DNA of 64,000 nt from an uncultured Opitutaceae bacterium (GCA_903952145.1 CAJBES010000104.1:1-64000); one strand, 5' to 3'; positions 37,087 through 47,211 are shown, counted from the first letter of the stretch. Numbers and translations: made by a program. Notes: a model not told the origin generated them from the letters alone.

Positions 37087-38088
37087 ATGAGCTCTCTCCC
37101 CACCGTCCTTATCATCGGCTGCGGCAGCATCGGCGAACGCCATCTGCGCACCTTCCTCGCCACCGGCCGCTGCCGCGTCCTCGCCTGCGACAACCGCCCG
37201 CCCATTCTCGCGGCCATGGCGGAACGCTACGCCGCACCCACCGCGGCGGATTGGCGCACGGCCCTCGCCACCCCGGGTCTTTATGCCGCGGTCGTTGCCA
37301 CGCCGGCGCCCAGCCACGTTGCCATCGCCACGGAAATCCTGCGCGCGGGCAAACACTGCCTCATCGAGAAACCCCTCGCACTCACGCTCGACGGCATGGA
37401 GGCGCTCACCGCCGCGCACACTGCCGGCGGCCGCGCCGCCGGCATCGCCTATGTGCATCACTTCCTCACCGAGGTCGCCGCCGCCCGCGCCTTCCTGCAG
37501 ACGGGCACCCTCGGCCGCGTGCTCCACGCAAGCGTCGTGTCGGGGCAGGACTTCCCTTTTTTCCGTCCCGCCTACCGCGAGATCTACTACCGCGACCGCG
37601 CCCAGGGCGGCGGCGCAATCCAGGACGCATTCACCCACCTCGCCAACCTCATGGAGTGGTTCCTCGGCCCGGTCGCCACGCTCAGTTGCGAAGCCGGCCA
37701 CCAGGCCCTCGCCGGCGTGGAGGTTGAGGACACCGTGGCCGTGACCGCACGCACGCACGCCGGCGCGATCGTCGTCTGGTCGCTCAACCAGTTTCAGGCC
37801 CCCAACGAAACCACGCTCCAGTTCAACGCCGAGCATGGCAGCGTGACGGTCGAGTATCACCGCCGGCGCTGGGGCCGTCTCGCCCGCGGCGACCAGGCCT
37901 GGACTTGGGAAACCTTTCCGCCCGCCGAGCGCGACGCCCCCTTCATCGCGCAGGCGCATGCCTTCCTCGATCAGTGCGAAGTCAAACCCACGGGTGTCGC
38001 CTCGCTCGCTGACGGCATTCAGGCCGTGCGCCTGAATCTCGCCACCTTCGAGTCGTTGCGCACCGGCCGGCGCGTGACGGTGGCGTAA
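37087..38088 (+). CDS. Gfo/Idh/MocA family oxidoreductase
   Basis: LPTVLIIGCGSIGERHLRTFLATGRCRVLACD; LRAGKHCLIEKPLALTLDG; start reassigned from track 36535. Confidence 0.88.
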   Translation: MSSLPTVLIIGCGSIGERHLRTFLATGRCRVLACDNRPPILAAMAERYAAPTAADWRTALATPGLYAAVVATPAPSHVAIATEILRAGKHCLIEKPLALTLDGMEALTAAHTAGGRAAGIAYVHHFLTEVAAARAFLQTGTLGRVLHASVVSGQDFPFFRPAYREIYYRDRAQGGGAIQDAFTHLANLMEWFLGPVATLSCEAGHQALAGVEVEDTVAVTARTHAGAIVVWSLNQFQAPNETTLQFNAEHGSVTVEYHRRRWGRLARGDQAWTWETFPPAERDAPFIAQAHAFLDQCEVKPTGVASLADGIQAVRLNLATFESLRTGRRVTVA

Positions 38089-38137
38089 GCTCTCGCCAGC
38101 CGGGCAGAATCACGTTTTCGCCAGATCATATCTCTCG

Positions 38138-41100
38138 ATGACACCCTTGGAATTCACCATCGATTGGGGCTACCAGTTCCTGTACTCCCGTCGTCACTAT
38201 CATCCCGCTTATTGCTGGGACGGCCGGATCGAATGCCGTGGCGGTTCTATCCACACCGTGCACCAGCTGCGCTACCCCGTGGTTTGGTGGGGCGTGGTCC
38301 TCTCGCCTGAGGAAACCAAGCTGGAGGGTTGCACGTGGCAATCCACCACCCGCCGCGGGATGTCCGGCATCCGCGTGACGGCGGACTGCGGGGAGGCGGC
38401 GGAGTTCGTCCTCGCCACGGCCCAAGGCGAGTTCCGGTTTTCCGCCCGACGGATTCGCGAGGAAGGCCGCATCGTCTTCCCTGTCGGCTCGAAGTATTCG
38501 CACTGCACGATCCTCGTCACGCGCAAAGGCCACCTCTGGTTCCGCCCGCCGCCCTTGCCGCAGGAAACGGCCATTGACGCCGCCGCGTTGCAGGGCGTGC
38601 CGCACGGCAACTGGCAGCGCATGGACCAGGCGTGGATTGCCCCCGGAGCCCGCGCCGGATTCGAACTCACCCTGCCGGCCACCACGGCGGACGGCGAATC
38701 GCATTGGCTGCTGCATCTGCAAGCCATGTCGATGGGCGGCACGCCCGAACAGCCGCAGCTGAACGTGAAAGACTATGTGCCGATCGAGGTGCGGGCCGAC
38801 GGCCGCAGCCTGGCGGCGTTCCGCCATTACCTGCGCTTCCACGACCAACACCTCCAGATTCTCAACGACCTGTGGCTCGAAATCCCGTTCTCCGCGCTCC
38901 TGCCGGGGCCACACCGGTTCGAGTTGGTCAACCAACACCGGACGCTCTCGCTCCTGGTCAACCGCGTATCGATCCGCCCGCGGGTTCACCGGCACCTCGA
39001 CCTGACCGCTCCGCGTTGGGCGCTCGTGGGCCGCGAGTTCATCCTGCGGCTGCAAATTCTGGAATCGGGCGCACCGGTCGCCCTGGATTACGATCCGGCG
39101 GCCTTCCGCCTGGTCTCGGAACTGTCGCCCGATCGTCCCCTGCACGCCGGACCGCACGAGCTCCGCCTGGTGCCGCTGCAACCGCAGCGCGATGCGCGGA
39201 TCGGCGCCACCGACCTGCGCTCCGGGCGGCGCATGACCACGACCCTCGCCGCCATTTACCAGCTGCCGGCCGAGACGCCCGAGGTGAAGATCGGCTACGA
39301 CATGACCTTTGTCGCGCACGACGACACGGGGGAGATGGACTGGCTGCTCGACTACACGCAGCGCACGCAACTGGCCAATCTCGTAATCTTCCGCGCCTTC
39401 ACCCCGTGCCCGATCGCACCGACAACGCTGCAGCGTTGGGGTCGGTTTTGTCGGGAGCACGGGCTGTACGTCGAAACCGTGAACTGTCTGGAAACCGATG
39501 CTCTGCCGGCGGCCGCAGGGGATCACTTTCATTCGGGCGGCACGCACGAACTCAGCGGTGTCGTCTACGCGCACAACCCTGACAACGGCTCCCGCACAAT
39601 GAAGGACGCGGCGGAGCGCTTCACCGATTTCATCCGCGAACCTGTGCGCGGCGTGCGCGCCCTCGGCGTGCCGGTCGCGTTCGGCGATGCCAGCTGCGGA
39701 CACCGCTACAGCCTGATGGCCGGGGCGACCTTTCTGCGCGCGGAGACCATGGTGCCGCACACGACGCTCCTGCTCACCCAGGCACGGCCGGCGGCCCAGG
39801 CGCTGGGCACGGGCGAATGGGGCGTGCACATCGCCATCCAGCACGCCAAGCAGCCGTATCTCGAATCGCACCTCGGCTGGTATTATCTTTCCCTCGCCCA
39901 GCCATGGATCATGGGCGCGAATTTCCTCTACGAGGAGGACAGCCTCTTCGTCATGAGCAAGGAGGAGCGCCAGTGCTGGGACGATGCCTTGACCAAGGGC
40001 AAGCGCGACATGACGCGCGACTTCCTGCGCTTTGCCCAGACGCATCCGCGCACGCGCCGGCCGGAGGTCGCCATCGGCGCCTTGCTCGGTCGCTACGCCG
40101 CACCGTTCAACGGTTTCATCTGCGATTCCGAACAAGACCCCTCCTATTCTGTCTGGGGCCGGTTCGGTCGCACCGATCCGACCTGGGGGCACCGGCAACC
40201 CGAAAAAGCGCATCAGGTGCTTGACGTGCTCATGCCCGGCGCGAGCACGCACCCGCTGCGCCAGCAACACGACCGGCGGCGCTTCTTTTTCTCCGGCTCG
40301 CCCCACGGCGATTTCGACCAGCCGCCCATCGAAGCCGGGCGGGAGTTTCTCGCGCGTTACCGTTTGTTGCTGCTCCTCGGCTGGAATACCCTGATCGAGG
40401 CGGACTACCGCAAGCTCCGGCAATATGTGGAGGCCGGCGGCACCCTGCTGCTCGGCGTTCCCCAACTCTCCACCCACGAGGGCCGCGACTTCCTCCAAGC
40501 GTTCGACGATCTGGCCCTGTATCAGAACGGCAATGTGGCCGACCTGTGTGGCGTCACCATCACCGGTCGCGGTCCGCGCTACAGCGGACGCTGGCAGGCG
40601 GTGGACGAGACCTTCGCCGGAGCAGCTTGCCCGCCACTCTCGCGCGCGCCGAGCGTCGCGCCGGATGAGGACGGCCCGTGTCACGTGGCGGCAGTCAGCC
40701 TGGCTGGCGCACGCCCGGTCATCGTGGATGCGTCCAACCAGCAACCGCTGCTCGTCGAGCACCGGCTTGGCCAAGGTCGCGTGTATCTCATCACGACCTG
40801 GGCTTATCCCGGACACGAAGAGCTGGCCGACTTCTCGGGTGCCGTGGTCGACCGCTTGTGCCGCGAACATCAAGGCGCCTGCCGCGTCGCAGATCCCAGC
40901 CGGGAAGTCTTTTGGACCCACTGGCCCGATGCCGCGGGCTCCGGCAAGCTGTTCCTGCTTAACACCGACTGGACCGAGCGCGGCAACGTGAAAACGGTCA
41001 CGGTCGAGACCCCGTCCCTGCGCTTCGCGTGCACCGTACGCGAACGGGAGATGAGCATCGTCACCCTGCTGCCCTTCGGCGCTTTGGTACAGGAGACGGC

Positions 41101-41320
41101 CGGGCCACATGTGGAAACGCTGCGCATCGCTGCCAACGCAGCGCAACTGCGGGTGCACACCGCCCACCCCACGCGCTTCCGCCTGCACGCCGCCGACTCG
41201 TGGCACGTCCAAGTCGATGGGATATCCGTGCCCCTGTCCGGAGGTGCCGCGCAGGGTTGGAGTTTCGACCTGCCCGCCGGCCCCCTCACCCAACACGAAC
41301 TGCAGATCACCCGGTGTTAG
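38138..41320 (+). CDS. Large uncharacterised protein, putative glycosidase-like (TIM-barrel plus GATase-like region)
   Basis: 1060 aa; LLLLLGWNTLIEADYRKLRQYVEAGGTLLLGVPQLSTH typical of beta-galactosidase-like GATase domains; LLVEHRLGQGRVYLITTWAYPG. Confidence 0.65.
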   Translation: MTPLEFTIDWGYQFLYSRRHYHPAYCWDGRIECRGGSIHTVHQLRYPVVWWGVVLSPEETKLEGCTWQSTTRRGMSGIRVTADCGEAAEFVLATAQGEFRFSARRIREEGRIVFPVGSKYSHCTILVTRKGHLWFRPPPLPQETAIDAAALQGVPHGNWQRMDQAWIAPGARAGFELTLPATTADGESHWLLHLQAMSMGGTPEQPQLNVKDYVPIEVRADGRSLAAFRHYLRFHDQHLQILNDLWLEIPFSALLPGPHRFELVNQHRTLSLLVNRVSIRPRVHRHLDLTAPRWALVGREFILRLQILESGAPVALDYDPAAFRLVSELSPDRPLHAGPHELRLVPLQPQRDARIGATDLRSGRRMTTTLAAIYQLPAETPEVKIGYDMTFVAHDDTGEMDWLLDYTQRTQLANLVIFRAFTPCPIAPTTLQRWGRFCREHGLYVETVNCLETDALPAAAGDHFHSGGTHELSGVVYAHNPDNGSRTMKDAAERFTDFIREPVRGVRALGVPVAFGDASCGHRYSLMAGATFLRAETMVPHTTLLLTQARPAAQALGTGEWGVHIAIQHAKQPYLESHLGWYYLSLAQPWIMGANFLYEEDSLFVMSKEERQCWDDALTKGKRDMTRDFLRFAQTHPRTRRPEVAIGALLGRYAAPFNGFICDSEQDPSYSVWGRFGRTDPTWGHRQPEKAHQVLDVLMPGASTHPLRQQHDRRRFFFSGSPHGDFDQPPIEAGREFLARYRLLLLLGWNTLIEADYRKLRQYVEAGGTLLLGVPQLSTHEGRDFLQAFDDLALYQNGNVADLCGVTITGRGPRYSGRWQAVDETFAGAACPPLSRAPSVAPDEDGPCHVAAVSLAGARPVIVDASNQQPLLVEHRLGQGRVYLITTWAYPGHEELADFSGAVVDRLCREHQGACRVADPSREVFWTHWPDAAGSGKLFLLNTDWTERGNVKTVTVETPSLRFACTVREREMSIVTLLPFGALVQETAGPHVETLRIAANAAQLRVHTAHPTRFRLHAADSWHVQVDGISVPLSGGAAQGWSFDLPAGPLTQHELQITRC

Positions 41321-41543
41321 CCGGATGCCCGCCGCAAGCATGGCCACGCTGGTCCAGATTGATCAGGAACATGGCCACAGAAAGCACCGAAGACCCAGCC
41401 AGAGAGAGCTGCATCCTGTGTTTTGTGCCTCTGGTGGCCAAACTGCTTGGGCTAGCCCAATTTGACGGGCACAAGTTGAGTCCAAATAAAGGGCTCAACC
41501 ATGACCAAGAAGCTGGCAACCCCGGCATGATCCGGCGGGCCAT

Positions 41544-41563
41544 GTTGCCTTGGGCAAGGCAAC
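41544..41563. repeat. Inverted repeat GTTGCCTTG-gg-CAAGGCAAC
   Basis: Perfect 9-bp arms with 2-nt loop in intergenic region 41321-41764. Confidence 0.5.
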
Positions 41564-41764
41564 GCGGCAGGGCCAGCCGCCCGGCCAGTGCAACGGTCGC
41601 CACCGGGTCGCTCGCTCGCGGTGAGCCCAACCCGTGCGCGGCGGGAACCGGGGTTGGCGCGGGCCAACCAAAGGCACGGGGCAGCATTGGCAGGCGCAAA
41701 GCGCGCGGCAACGCCCTGCTTCTGTCCTTGAGCCGCGCGTGGTTTCGGCCACGAATGGCCCCCC

Positions 41765-42472
41765 ATGAAAATCTGCCTGTATGGCGTGCCCGGCACCACC
41801 GCGGCCAAACGTCCCCTCAAAGATCCCCGGCTCGATGCCGCACACAAGCTCGTGGAAGCCGACAAGAGGGCCTACGCACTGGTGGATGTGGCCGGCGATG
41901 ACGGCCTGGCTGACGCCGATGCCATTGTCGCGACGACGGACAGCGTGCTCGATCTGATCCTGCAGGACCTTGAATTCGTCGAAACCCGCCTCGGGAACGA
42001 GCCGGCTGAGGCGGAAAAAGCCGTGCTTTTGAGAATGCAGGCGGATCTCGAAGCGAGCCGTTGCCTGAGCGCGTGCGCCTACTCCGGGGCGGACTGGGCG
42101 GCGGTGAATGCGAGCGGCCTGATCACGCGGAAATCCATCGTCGTCGCCGCGGCCGAGGAGTTGGCGCAACCCGACGCGCTGCTGGTGCGCGCCGTCGCCG
42201 CAGCCGGCTGGATTTCCTTCCTGACCGTCGGCGGCAAGGAAAACCGCGCCTGGCTTATCCGGCAGGGAACGACCGCGTGGGAATCCGGCGGGGCGATCCA
42301 CACCGACATCCAGCACGGTTTCATCCGCGCCGAGATCATCGGCTGGGCGGATTTCATCGCCGCGGGCGGCGAGACGCAGGCCAAGCGCGCCGGCAAACTC
42401 CGCCTGGAGATGAAATCCTACGTGATGCAGGACTACGACCTGGTGAACTTCCGGTTCAACAAGACCTCCTAG
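41765..42472 (+). CDS. YchF-like protein lacking the P-loop; DUF933/TGS C-terminal domain
   Basis: C-terminal SFLTVGGKENRAWLIRQGTTAWESGGAIHTDIQHGFIRAEIIGWADFIAAGGETQAKRAGKLRLEMKSYVMQDYDLVNFRFN matches the YchF C-terminus; N-terminal GVPG without GKS/T, short DVAG and DLEFVETRL remnants. Confidence 0.8.
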   Translation: MKICLYGVPGTTAAKRPLKDPRLDAAHKLVEADKRAYALVDVAGDDGLADADAIVATTDSVLDLILQDLEFVETRLGNEPAEAEKAVLLRMQADLEASRCLSACAYSGADWAAVNASGLITRKSIVVAAAEELAQPDALLVRAVAAAGWISFLTVGGKENRAWLIRQGTTAWESGGAIHTDIQHGFIRAEIIGWADFIAAGGETQAKRAGKLRLEMKSYVMQDYDLVNFRFNKTS

Positions 42473-42529
42473 CCGATTTAGCCTCCAGCAGCCGGCCCCC
42501 CTGATTGCCCGGGCCGTTGGGCCCGGGCC

Positions 42530-44206
42530 TCATTTGCCGAACCCGCTGAAGTGCTTCACCTCGTCGGGATACTCGAAGCAGGTCTGGTAGGTCTTCGCGC
42601 TGGCGGCCAGCTTGAGAAACACGTCGAGCGGCACGATCTCGACCGGACCCCGGAGCTGCGTGATCATGGCGACGAGGCTGGCCACCGAGTTGGTTTCGCG
42701 CACGTGCACCAGCAGGAAGTAGGGCCGCCGGGGATTGAGCGCGATCAGCTCGTTCATATCCGCCGCCACCGCATCGCGCGGCCGGTTCGGATCGATATAG
42801 TAATCGTAGGAGATCATCGGGCGGCTGTCGCGCAGGTCGCGGGTGTGGGCCGGGCCGTAGCCGTTGACGAAGCCGATCACGTCGGGGAAGGCCTCATAAT
42901 AGCGATCCACGATGTCCTTGGGCAGGTCGGCGTTGCCCACGTTGCCGTCGGCGGCCGAGTTGTCCAGGATCTCCAAAACCGGGAGATCCAGCAGCTGCAT
43001 CATCGCGCCGGCCTCCTGCATCAAGGGGGCGAAGCGGTCCGCCGGGATGTGCTTCGGATACATGTAACTCGGCGCGGAAAGCCCGCCGATGAGATAATCG
43101 TTGGGGGTGGCCGACTCGTAGAAATATTGCAGGGCGGCGGGCGAGAACAGCGACCAGTCCATCGGCACCTGCCAGGCAAACGGCATTTTGCCGCGGTCCG
43201 GACTGGTCCACGCGCTGAGCCCCATCTGGTCGGACTGGACAAAGGAAATGTAAACCTTCGGCCCGGGCGTCAGCTGCGCGTCGCGCGCGACGCTGTGCCG
43301 GTTGGCATATTTGAACCCGGGCGTAACCGTAAAGAGGCAGTTGAAGCTGAGATTGGGCAGATTATACAGCCCTTCCATTTTCAATCCGTAGGTGGAGGTC
43401 AGGGTCACGTGCTGCTCCTCGGTGTCCTTGCTGTAGGGATGCCAGCCGAAGACATACCCGTCGCGATTCACGCCGGCCAGGATGCGCCGCTCCAGGGCCG
43501 TTTCCTCCGGATACTTAGGATTAGCCGCCAGGGCCTCGAAAAACATCCGCTGGGCCACGCCAATGTCCGCCATGGCCGGCACCATCACCGCCCCCATCTG
43601 CCCGCCCATCAGCATGACCGCATCGTGGTTGCACCGCGCCCAGTAGCGGTCGTAGGCGTCCTGGTAGATCTGCACATCCGCCTGACCGGTGTAGCGGCCG
43701 CGCAGGTCGTCGATCTGTTTCAGCCTCGCCTTTTCCACGAGCGGGATCAGGTCCGCCGTGACCACCACGGCGTCTTCCAACCCCGCAATGGTGAACGCCA
43801 CATTGAGCGAGGAACTCACCTGCGGGTCCCACACCACGTAGCCCTTCGCATGGCCCTTGAAAAGCTCCAGGACGGCGGCGCCCGTTTTGATCTCGGTGAA
43901 GCGCACCTGGTATCTGCGCTGGTAAAATTCATACAATGGTCCGGGGATCTCCCATTGGTAGTCCGGCGCCTGCATGATATACAGCTGCGGTGCCAGGCGG
44001 TTGGCCAGCCCCTGCAGACTGATGACCATCGCCTTTTCCGGCAGACCGCCCACCACCCGCCAGTCGGAGTCAAACTGGATCGACCAGGCCGCGGCGCCGA
44101 TGTGGGCGGCGCGGGCCGGGAGTTTGAGTTCGGCCCAGGTCCGGGGCGCCGCAACGCCCCAGACCAGCACGCCGACCAAGGCAACCAAGTATGATGTTCG
44201 CTTCAT
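42530..44206 (-). CDS. GxGYxYP-family exported protein (variant motif)
   Basis: Signal peptide; SLQGLANRLAPQLYIM; GGLSAPSYMYPKHIP in the place of GxGYxYP; VNGYGPAHTRDLRDSRPMISYDYYID. Confidence 0.7.
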   Translation of the reverse strand: MKRTSYLVALVGVLVWGVAAPRTWAELKLPARAAHIGAAAWSIQFDSDWRVVGGLPEKAMVISLQGLANRLAPQLYIMQAPDYQWEIPGPLYEFYQRRYQVRFTEIKTGAAVLELFKGHAKGYVVWDPQVSSSLNVAFTIAGLEDAVVVTADLIPLVEKARLKQIDDLRGRYTGQADVQIYQDAYDRYWARCNHDAVMLMGGQMGAVMVPAMADIGVAQRMFFEALAANPKYPEETALERRILAGVNRDGYVFGWHPYSKDTEEQHVTLTSTYGLKMEGLYNLPNLSFNCLFTVTPGFKYANRHSVARDAQLTPGPKVYISFVQSDQMGLSAWTSPDRGKMPFAWQVPMDWSLFSPAALQYFYESATPNDYLIGGLSAPSYMYPKHIPADRFAPLMQEAGAMMQLLDLPVLEILDNSAADGNVGNADLPKDIVDRYYEAFPDVIGFVNGYGPAHTRDLRDSRPMISYDYYIDPNRPRDAVAADMNELIALNPRRPYFLLVHVRETNSVASLVAMITQLRGPVEIVPLDVFLKLAASAKTYQTCFEYPDEVKHFSGFGK

Positions 44207-44742
44207 TTTCCTTCCTCCGCGTTGATCCGGTGAAAGACGTAGACCAGCGGCTCGTTCCGGCTGGAGTGCAGTTCGATCAGCGTGAGCGTATCGCCCAGCT
44301 CCCCGAGGCGATACTCACTGTAAATCCGCATGACCGTGTCGCCCTGGGATACTTCCACCGGCATCTCCGCCGCAATGCGCAGCGTGCGACCGCCGTCCAG
44401 CCAGGCCGCCGTGGCGTGCGTCACGCCGCTCCGCGCCGGATACACCGCCATGTGCCGCTGCTCTACCCGGAACATATGCGCCAGGGACACGGGCTGCGCC
44501 GTGTCAAACGTGTTGGTCGCCTCCAGCTTGGTCGAACGCCACTGCATCCGGTGGGTGATCGCCACCTGCGAACCCTCGAGCCCGATCACCAGGTCCATCT
44601 TGTGCCAGCCGTCGAGCGGTGCGCTCTGGGCCGGATCCATCCGCCAATGCCCGGCCAAAACTGGATTCGCCCCCGCCAGCGAAGCCAGCACCAGGGCGGC
44701 CAGCCCGCCCAGCAGAGTTCGTTTCATCGTTCTTGATCTCAT
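44203..44742 (-). CDS. Exported hypothetical protein
   Basis: Signal peptide MKRTLLGGLAALVLASLAGANPVLA; ATGA overlap with downstream GxGYxYP gene. Confidence 0.6.
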   Translation of the reverse strand: MRSRTMKRTLLGGLAALVLASLAGANPVLAGHWRMDPAQSAPLDGWHKMDLVIGLEGSQVAITHRMQWRSTKLEATNTFDTAQPVSLAHMFRVEQRHMAVYPARSGVTHATAAWLDGGRTLRIAAEMPVEVSQGDTVMRIYSEYRLGELGDTLTLIELHSSRNEPLVYVFHRINAEEGK

Positions 44743-45037
44743 AAAATTGATCCGCCGTTTCCTGCGTCACCCGGGTGCTGCCCCCGCAGGCCGGAAACCA
44801 GAAATGCAGAGGCCGGAGCATTTAAGGACCGGCGGGCCTTGGCAAAGACTTTTACCCGGTGTGCAATGTGCGAGGCAAAGACCAACCAAGGGGGCGGCCC
44901 CGTTACCGCCGTTTCAAGAAAGACGTGGCTGCTGCAACGGCCCGACGGCGCCACAACCTGGCAAGACCGCTGTCGCCTGAACCCAGGTTCGTAGAAAATT
45001 CTCGTCTCCGGTCTCAACGGCAGCTAATCGCCCGGAG

Positions 45038-45595
45038 ATGAGCCCAACCCGTGACTCCAACCCGGCCCCGCCGCCGTTGTCATTTCGGAAAGCCCGTGCG
45101 GAAGATGCAGAACGCATCGCACACCTGGTCAATTCCGCGTATCGCGGTGACTCCAGCCGGGCCGGCTGGACCACGGAGGCCGAGCTCATCGACGGCGCGC
45201 GGACGAACCCGCAGGAGATCCTGGGCCTGATCGAAGGCGAAGGGTCGCTGATCCTGCTGTGCCTCCGGGGCGATGACATCGTCGGCTCCGTTTATCTCCA
45301 GCGCCGGGCCGCCGCGGCTTACCTGGGGCTGCTTGTGGTCAATCCACAACTGCAGGGCGCGGGCATCGGCAAGCAACTCATGGCCGCGGCGGAGACGCTC
45401 GTGCGGACCGAGTGGGGCAGCACCAAGATGACGATGACGGTGATCTCGGTGCGGCAGGAACTCATCGCGTTCTACGAGCGCCGCGGCTACCGCCGGATTG
45501 GCGAATCACACCCGTTCCCCGCCAGCATCGGCGCCAGCATTCCCAAGGTTCCGGGCCTGCAGTTCGAAGTGTTGGAAAAATCCCTGGCCGGCTGA
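45038..45595 (+). CDS. GNAT family N-acetyltransferase
   Basis: FRKARAEDAERIAHLVNSAYRGDSS; LGLLVVNPQLQGAGIGKQLMAAAE; YERRGYRRIGE. Confidence 0.9.
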   Translation: MSPTRDSNPAPPPLSFRKARAEDAERIAHLVNSAYRGDSSRAGWTTEAELIDGARTNPQEILGLIEGEGSLILLCLRGDDIVGSVYLQRRAAAAYLGLLVVNPQLQGAGIGKQLMAAAETLVRTEWGSTKMTMTVISVRQELIAFYERRGYRRIGESHPFPASIGASIPKVPGLQFEVLEKSLAG

Positions 45596-45727
45596 GCCCA
45601 CCAGGTCTGCCGCAAGACCCTGTCCCACGCGGGAAGCCCACGTAGAGGCCAGCGAGTGAAGTCGGTTGCCGGTTGTTAATTACTGCAATCATCTATCCCC
45701 GTTCACCATTTGCGGTTCCCGCAAGAT

Positions 45728-45741
45728 GGGTAACGTTACCC
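45728..45741. promoter_or_regulatory. 14-bp perfect palindrome GGGTAACGTTACCC, candidate operator
   Basis: Directly upstream of ADH start at 45762. Confidence 0.5.
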
Positions 45742-45761
45742 GGCAACCCTCCTTCCCTCCC

Positions 45762-46820
45762 ATGGCCAAACCCGTCTGTTATTCCACCAAAGCCTTCTCC
45801 ACCGCCAGTGCCGCGACTCCGCTGAACGCGGCCACCATCGAGCGCCGCCAGCCGACCGCCAGCGACGTCAAAATCCAGATCCTCTACTGCGGCGTCTGCC
45901 ACTCCGATCTGCACTTCGCGCGCAACGAATGGGGCTTCACCCAGTATCCGGCAGTGCCCGGTCACGAAATCGTGGGCCGCGTGACGGCGGTAGGAAGCGG
46001 TGTTACCAAGTTCAAGGTCGGCGACACGGTCGGCGTGGGCTGCCTCGTTGATTCCTGCCGCACCTGCCCGGATTGCCGCTCGGGATTGGAGCAATTCTGC
46101 ACCGACATGGTGATGACCTACGGCAGCATGGACAAACACCTCAACGCCCCGACCCTCGGCGGCTACGCGCAGAGCATTGTGGTGACGGAGGACTTCGTGC
46201 TCCGGATACCCGCCAACCTCGATCTCGCGGCGGTCGCGCCGCTGCTGTGCGCGGGCATCACGACGTATTCGCCGCTGCGTCGCTGGAAGGTCGGTCCCGG
46301 GCAGAAGGTCGGCATCGTTGGTTTGGGCGGTCTCGGCCACATGGCCGTGAAGTTTGCCCGCGCCTTCGGCGCCCATGTGGTGCTGTTCACCACGTCGCCG
46401 GGCAAGGCCGCGGACGCCAAGCGTCTCGGGGCGCAGGAGGTCGTCGTCTCCACCGACGAGGCCCAGATGGCGGCCCAGGCCAACAGCTTTGATTTCATTC
46501 TCGATGCCGTGTCGGCGACCCACGACATCAACGCCTACTTCAACCTGCTGAAGCGGGACGGCAACCTGGTGCTGGTCGGCGCGCCCGAGAAGCCGCTGCC
46601 GGTGGCGGCGTTTCCCCTGATCTTCCGCCGCCGCTCGTTCTCCGGTTCGCTGATCGGCGGGTTGCCCGAGACACAGGAGATGCTGGATTTCTGTGGGGCG
46701 CACAACATCACGAGCGACATCGAGATGATCCGCATGGACCAGATCAACGCCGCCTACGAGCGCATGCTGAAGAGCGACGTGAAATACCGCTTCGTGATCG
46801 ACATGGCGACACTGGCCTGA
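45762..46820 (+). CDS. Zinc-dependent NAD(P) alcohol dehydrogenase (YahK/CAD-like)
   Basis: CGVCHSDLHFARNEWGFTQYPAVPGHEIVG; DSCRTCPDCRSGLEQFC; GIVGLGGLGHMAVKFARA. Confidence 0.93.
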   Translation: MAKPVCYSTKAFSTASAATPLNAATIERRQPTASDVKIQILYCGVCHSDLHFARNEWGFTQYPAVPGHEIVGRVTAVGSGVTKFKVGDTVGVGCLVDSCRTCPDCRSGLEQFCTDMVMTYGSMDKHLNAPTLGGYAQSIVVTEDFVLRIPANLDLAAVAPLLCAGITTYSPLRRWKVGPGQKVGIVGLGGLGHMAVKFARAFGAHVVLFTTSPGKAADAKRLGAQEVVVSTDEAQMAAQANSFDFILDAVSATHDINAYFNLLKRDGNLVLVGAPEKPLPVAAFPLIFRRRSFSGSLIGGLPETQEMLDFCGAHNITSDIEMIRMDQINAAYERMLKSDVKYRFVIDMATLA

Positions 46821-47211
46821 ACGCAGCCGAGCTGCGCGGCCCTAAGCGATAAGCAATAAGCGGGTCCGAAAGGGGTCAGGCTGGGCTTTGGCGCCTCGCG
46901 CGCCTGCGGCGGCTAACCATCCGTGAACCGTCTTCCGTCCTCCGCATCAAACCACAGGTCACTTCGCCCTTAATGGGTGACATTTCGTTTCGCAGCTCCG
47001 CGACCCTGCGTGAATTAGGAGTGATTTTCAGGAGCTTATTCCCCTGGTTGCCGGCCCGAGGCCGGGCCGGGTTGCTCGCGATCTGGTGAGAGCCGCGCGG
47101 CGGCCGGGGCATTAGCCCACGGCCACGAGTCAGCCACCTGACCTAATCTCTGTGCGCGGACCGGCAAAATCCTTTGCTTCGCCCGGCGCGCCGCCCCATT
47201 GGCATGGAGGC

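Noticed and set aside
38126-41347. 1073-aa minus-strand ORF covering the whole 38138..41320 gene
   Set aside because: Antisense shadow of high-GC coding DNA; low-complexity Arg/Gly/His-rich product without domain features, while the plus frame has domain-like sequence.
42551-44194. 547-aa plus-strand ORF
   Set aside because: Antisense to the GxGYxYP-family gene.
46876-47112. 78-aa minus-strand ORF in intergenic region
   Set aside because: No recognisable family, no ribosome-binding context, basic composition; not supportable.
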